NCBI GenBank assembly: GCA_023055355.1
Contig: JALJCS010000001.1
Location: 68,613,381 to 68,677,380 of the forward strand
Reading direction: 5' to 3'
Length of the DNA stretch: 64,000 nt
Source of the DNA: Agelaius tricolor
Taxonomy: Eukaryota > Chordata > Aves > Passeriformes > Icteridae
Of this stretch, positions 61,705 through 64,000 are shown one piece after another; the first letter of the stretch is position 1, and each line of letters opens with the position of its first letter. Made by a program: the position numbers and the translations under genes. A model generated the notes under the pieces. The model worked only from the letters and a program-made list of their open reading frames with translations, ran no database searches and was not told the DNA's origin.

Positions 61705-64000
61705 GGTTGCTACACCAGCCCAAAGCTCAAATTGATTTTTAATAGGAGCTACAAGAGAAGGCCCCATTTACCTTATCCATCTGTCTGTGCAGTCATTTCC
61801 CCTCCTCTTCCCTTTCTAACACTTAATAGCTTTTCACAGTGACAGGGTCTTAGAAAAGAGCTTGACCAGTGCTCCTCTACTTTTTCCAAAGCTGTGCAGT
61901 AGTAGCTGAAGCTGTCAGCTAGAATCCAAAAATCTGAATATCACCTCACTGCTTGGAATTATATGGACAAGAGACTTGAATCTGAGGAATTCCAGCTTCT
62001 GAAACTCATATTGGAACTCCTTACCTACTGTACAGAAAAGAAGACCAAAATTGCCTTTTCCAACTTGCTTTACAATCACAATGCTGCATTTTAAAAGTAG
62101 CTACAAATTATATAATTAACATTATAGTGTAGCTTTGTTGTTGTTGTTTTGGTCCAATCTATCAATCTAGGTCCTGTATTTAAGTAGTTGCCACCAAAAC
62201 CAGAGGGCTTTGGATACTGATCTCATGCACAAACTGTGTCTAAATGAGAAGATTTACGAAGGATCATCTGTGGAGTACAAGGCTGTAGCTCTTTAAGAGC
62301 AAGGCATAAGCTATTTGCCTCTAAGCTTTGGACATACAAATGCAAGTACTTTCAGCTGATGTGGCTTAAATTCTTGACTATAGTCAGAGGTGAAACAGCA
62401 GCTGTACTAATAAATAAACAGTGCATTTGTCAATAAATAGGGGTGTTGGGAAGTATCTCAATAGAACAGTTTTGGCTGGAAAACTGAAATGTTCTATGGA
62501 GGCATCTCAGTTTTGGTAAAAGCCAATAAAACCACAGGTGGGGAGTTTTGGTGGAAGAGAACTTAAGGGGAACCAGGAGGCACAAGGTCTGTGTCCCAGC
62601 AGCAAGCCCTTGGAGAAAGGTTCTCTGGAGCTGGACACCCATGGCACTTTGGTTTATGACTCAAGCTGGAACAGAGCAGTCAGAAGCTGACACCAAAGTA
62701 CGCTGTATAAGTCATAAGATTGTTTTTTAAATTTAATTTGTAATCAAAACAAAAACTGATATTGAAAGCAAGCACTTCCTTTGATTCAATAATATTCTGT
62801 TCCAGGCCAGCTGCATCAATAGATACCAACACACTTCTTTATCAAACAAAGCTTTTACTTTATATTGCTTCTGATCAATGTCTTCCCCTAAAGGGGAGGC
62901 AGTATAAATCCAGCAAAGGCTGAGAGCTTACTGTGACATCAGTAGCTATTTTTATCACTACCATCATCATGAAACCCTGCAAACCTTTATTACTACTTAA
63001 CTGAAATATTAACATTATAAAGTAAAGAAGGGGGGGCTCAGTGGTTCCAGGATGTAACTCCACCATAAATTCCAAAGACTTGTGTTTTATTTTGCTGCCA
63101 GCCACACAGTTGGTTATCACCCTGCAGCCTCAGGCACCAACATTCACAACGACCTCAGGAACAGCTTGTGAGGCTGAACTGAGTTTCGTGCAGCTGATCT
63201 GAATATCCAGGCCACCTGAACAGGACCCTGAACATACACAGAGGTGCTGAGTGTGCATGTGGTCTCCTCTCCTTCCCAGGACAATTCTGGTGTGGATGTA
63301 GGCTCCCTCCTGCTGACCAAGCTGTGCGAGTAGAAACAACCAATAAAGGCATGAAGTGAACCTCTGGATGTGTTAACCTCTCGTGCTGCTGATCAAGTTT
63401 CTCCAGAGCTTGTTTGTCAGCATTGTGCTAGAAGACAAGGACTGCAGTTGTTTACTTCTTCCTATAGAGAGGGTGCAAAGGGGAAACTTGGAATGTAATG
63501 GAAAGTAAGTAATGGAAACATTACTTTCTCTGCAATTCCACAGAGGTCAGTCACAGTCCTACCTTTTAAATTACACTAGTAAAATACTTCTGTGAAGCAA
63601 AGCACATTGATTTTGAAAGCTGGCATTTAAGCAGGGCACTTTCATGGTTACATTAATTATTTAACACATTTGTTTGCCATGTAGAAAATCAGAAAATTTT
63701 AGCTGAACCAGCTAAAGGAAATTTTCTTTTCACAGTCTGCTGGCAAGGAGCTTTGTGTATGCAAATAAAACATACAATGTGCTGTTAGGAACCAGCCCTC
63801 AAATTTCTCTTGTGTCCCAGTTATTAGCCACAGATGTCCAGTAATGATTGCTCTTTGTTCACCAAATTGACTTGTTTTCTCCCCTGTGGGGAGAAGGATG
63901 GAGCAATTTGGCTAAAGAAAGTCTCTACCTCCACTTCTTGCTTCCTTAATGAAAAAAAATTAAATCCCTTGAAACATGGAGTAGGTTAATTGGAGCAACA
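61705..64000. other. gene-free sequence
   Basis: No gene is supported. Small frames at 62430-62730 and 62875-63352 lie on both strands. A polyadenylation-like CCAATAAAGGCATGAAG is present at about 63340, in a moderately GC-rich stretch, but no retroviral or retrocopy structure could be built around it. Confidence 0.5.

Noticed and set aside
63120..63400. CCAATAAAGG-type signal suggesting an LTR or gene end
   Set aside because: No upstream promoter pair, termini, or target duplication; the isolated AATAAA is not informative.
1..64000. CRISPR arrays, bacterial operons, tRNA or rRNA genes
   Set aside because: The sequence is a vertebrate nuclear desert. No spaced identical repeats, no tRNA A/B-box pair outside the MIR relics and no rRNA similarity were seen.

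Overview
This window looks like a gene desert (intergenic, or a very long intron) from a bird nuclear genome. No protein-coding gene can be supported. The DNA is AT-rich and CpG-poor. No open frame exceeds about 200 codons, and none matches a protein family I recognise apart from broken LINE reverse transcriptase. The recognisable repeats are overwhelmingly CR1 LINEs: pieces sharing the CR1 3' end, with the ATTCTATG-like octamer tail still visible in the best copy. There is also one solo LTR and a few very old MIR/L2-type fragments. I see no L1 or Alu-like element. CR1 dominance with few SINEs is the avian pattern. A passerine is plausible from the solo LTR, but I cannot establish the species.

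Layout. 1-1.67 kb is unique sequence. A CR1 3' end lies at 1668-1811 (+). 1.8-6.2 kb is AT-rich unique sequence. A decayed CR1 with recognisable reverse transcriptase and an internal deletion lies at 6250-7303 (+). A 322-bp solo LTR with perfect 6-bp target-site duplications lies at 8790-9111. A MIR/L2-like 3' tail lies at 12251-12320. TA/TG microsatellites lie near 13.56 and 19.86 kb. A clear CR1 3' portion lies at 15005-15741 (+), followed by a hairpin. 15.8-27.7 kb holds no gene. 27.7-29.1 kb is the most interesting stretch: a plausible small exon pair, a hairpin motif and two same-strand MIR-like SINE copies. A CR1 fragment lies at 32880-33265 (-), with somewhat GC-richer patches around 26.5-27.1, 31.1-31.6 and 34.1-34.7 kb. 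35-48.8 kb is almost free of recognisable features. A CR1 with its polyprotein C-terminus lies at 48783-49460 (-), a CR1 scrap at 55050-55146 (-), and the rest to 64 kb is unique with short repeats.

Nothing here is an operon or a multi-gene system, so there is no pathway to describe. I did not find a new biological system. The observations worth checking are the solo LTR with its symmetrical promoter-like core, the candidate two-exon transcript with a 16-codon frame, the neighbouring MIR copies, a 36-bp dispersed near-repeat, and several motif clusters that could be conserved non-coding elements.
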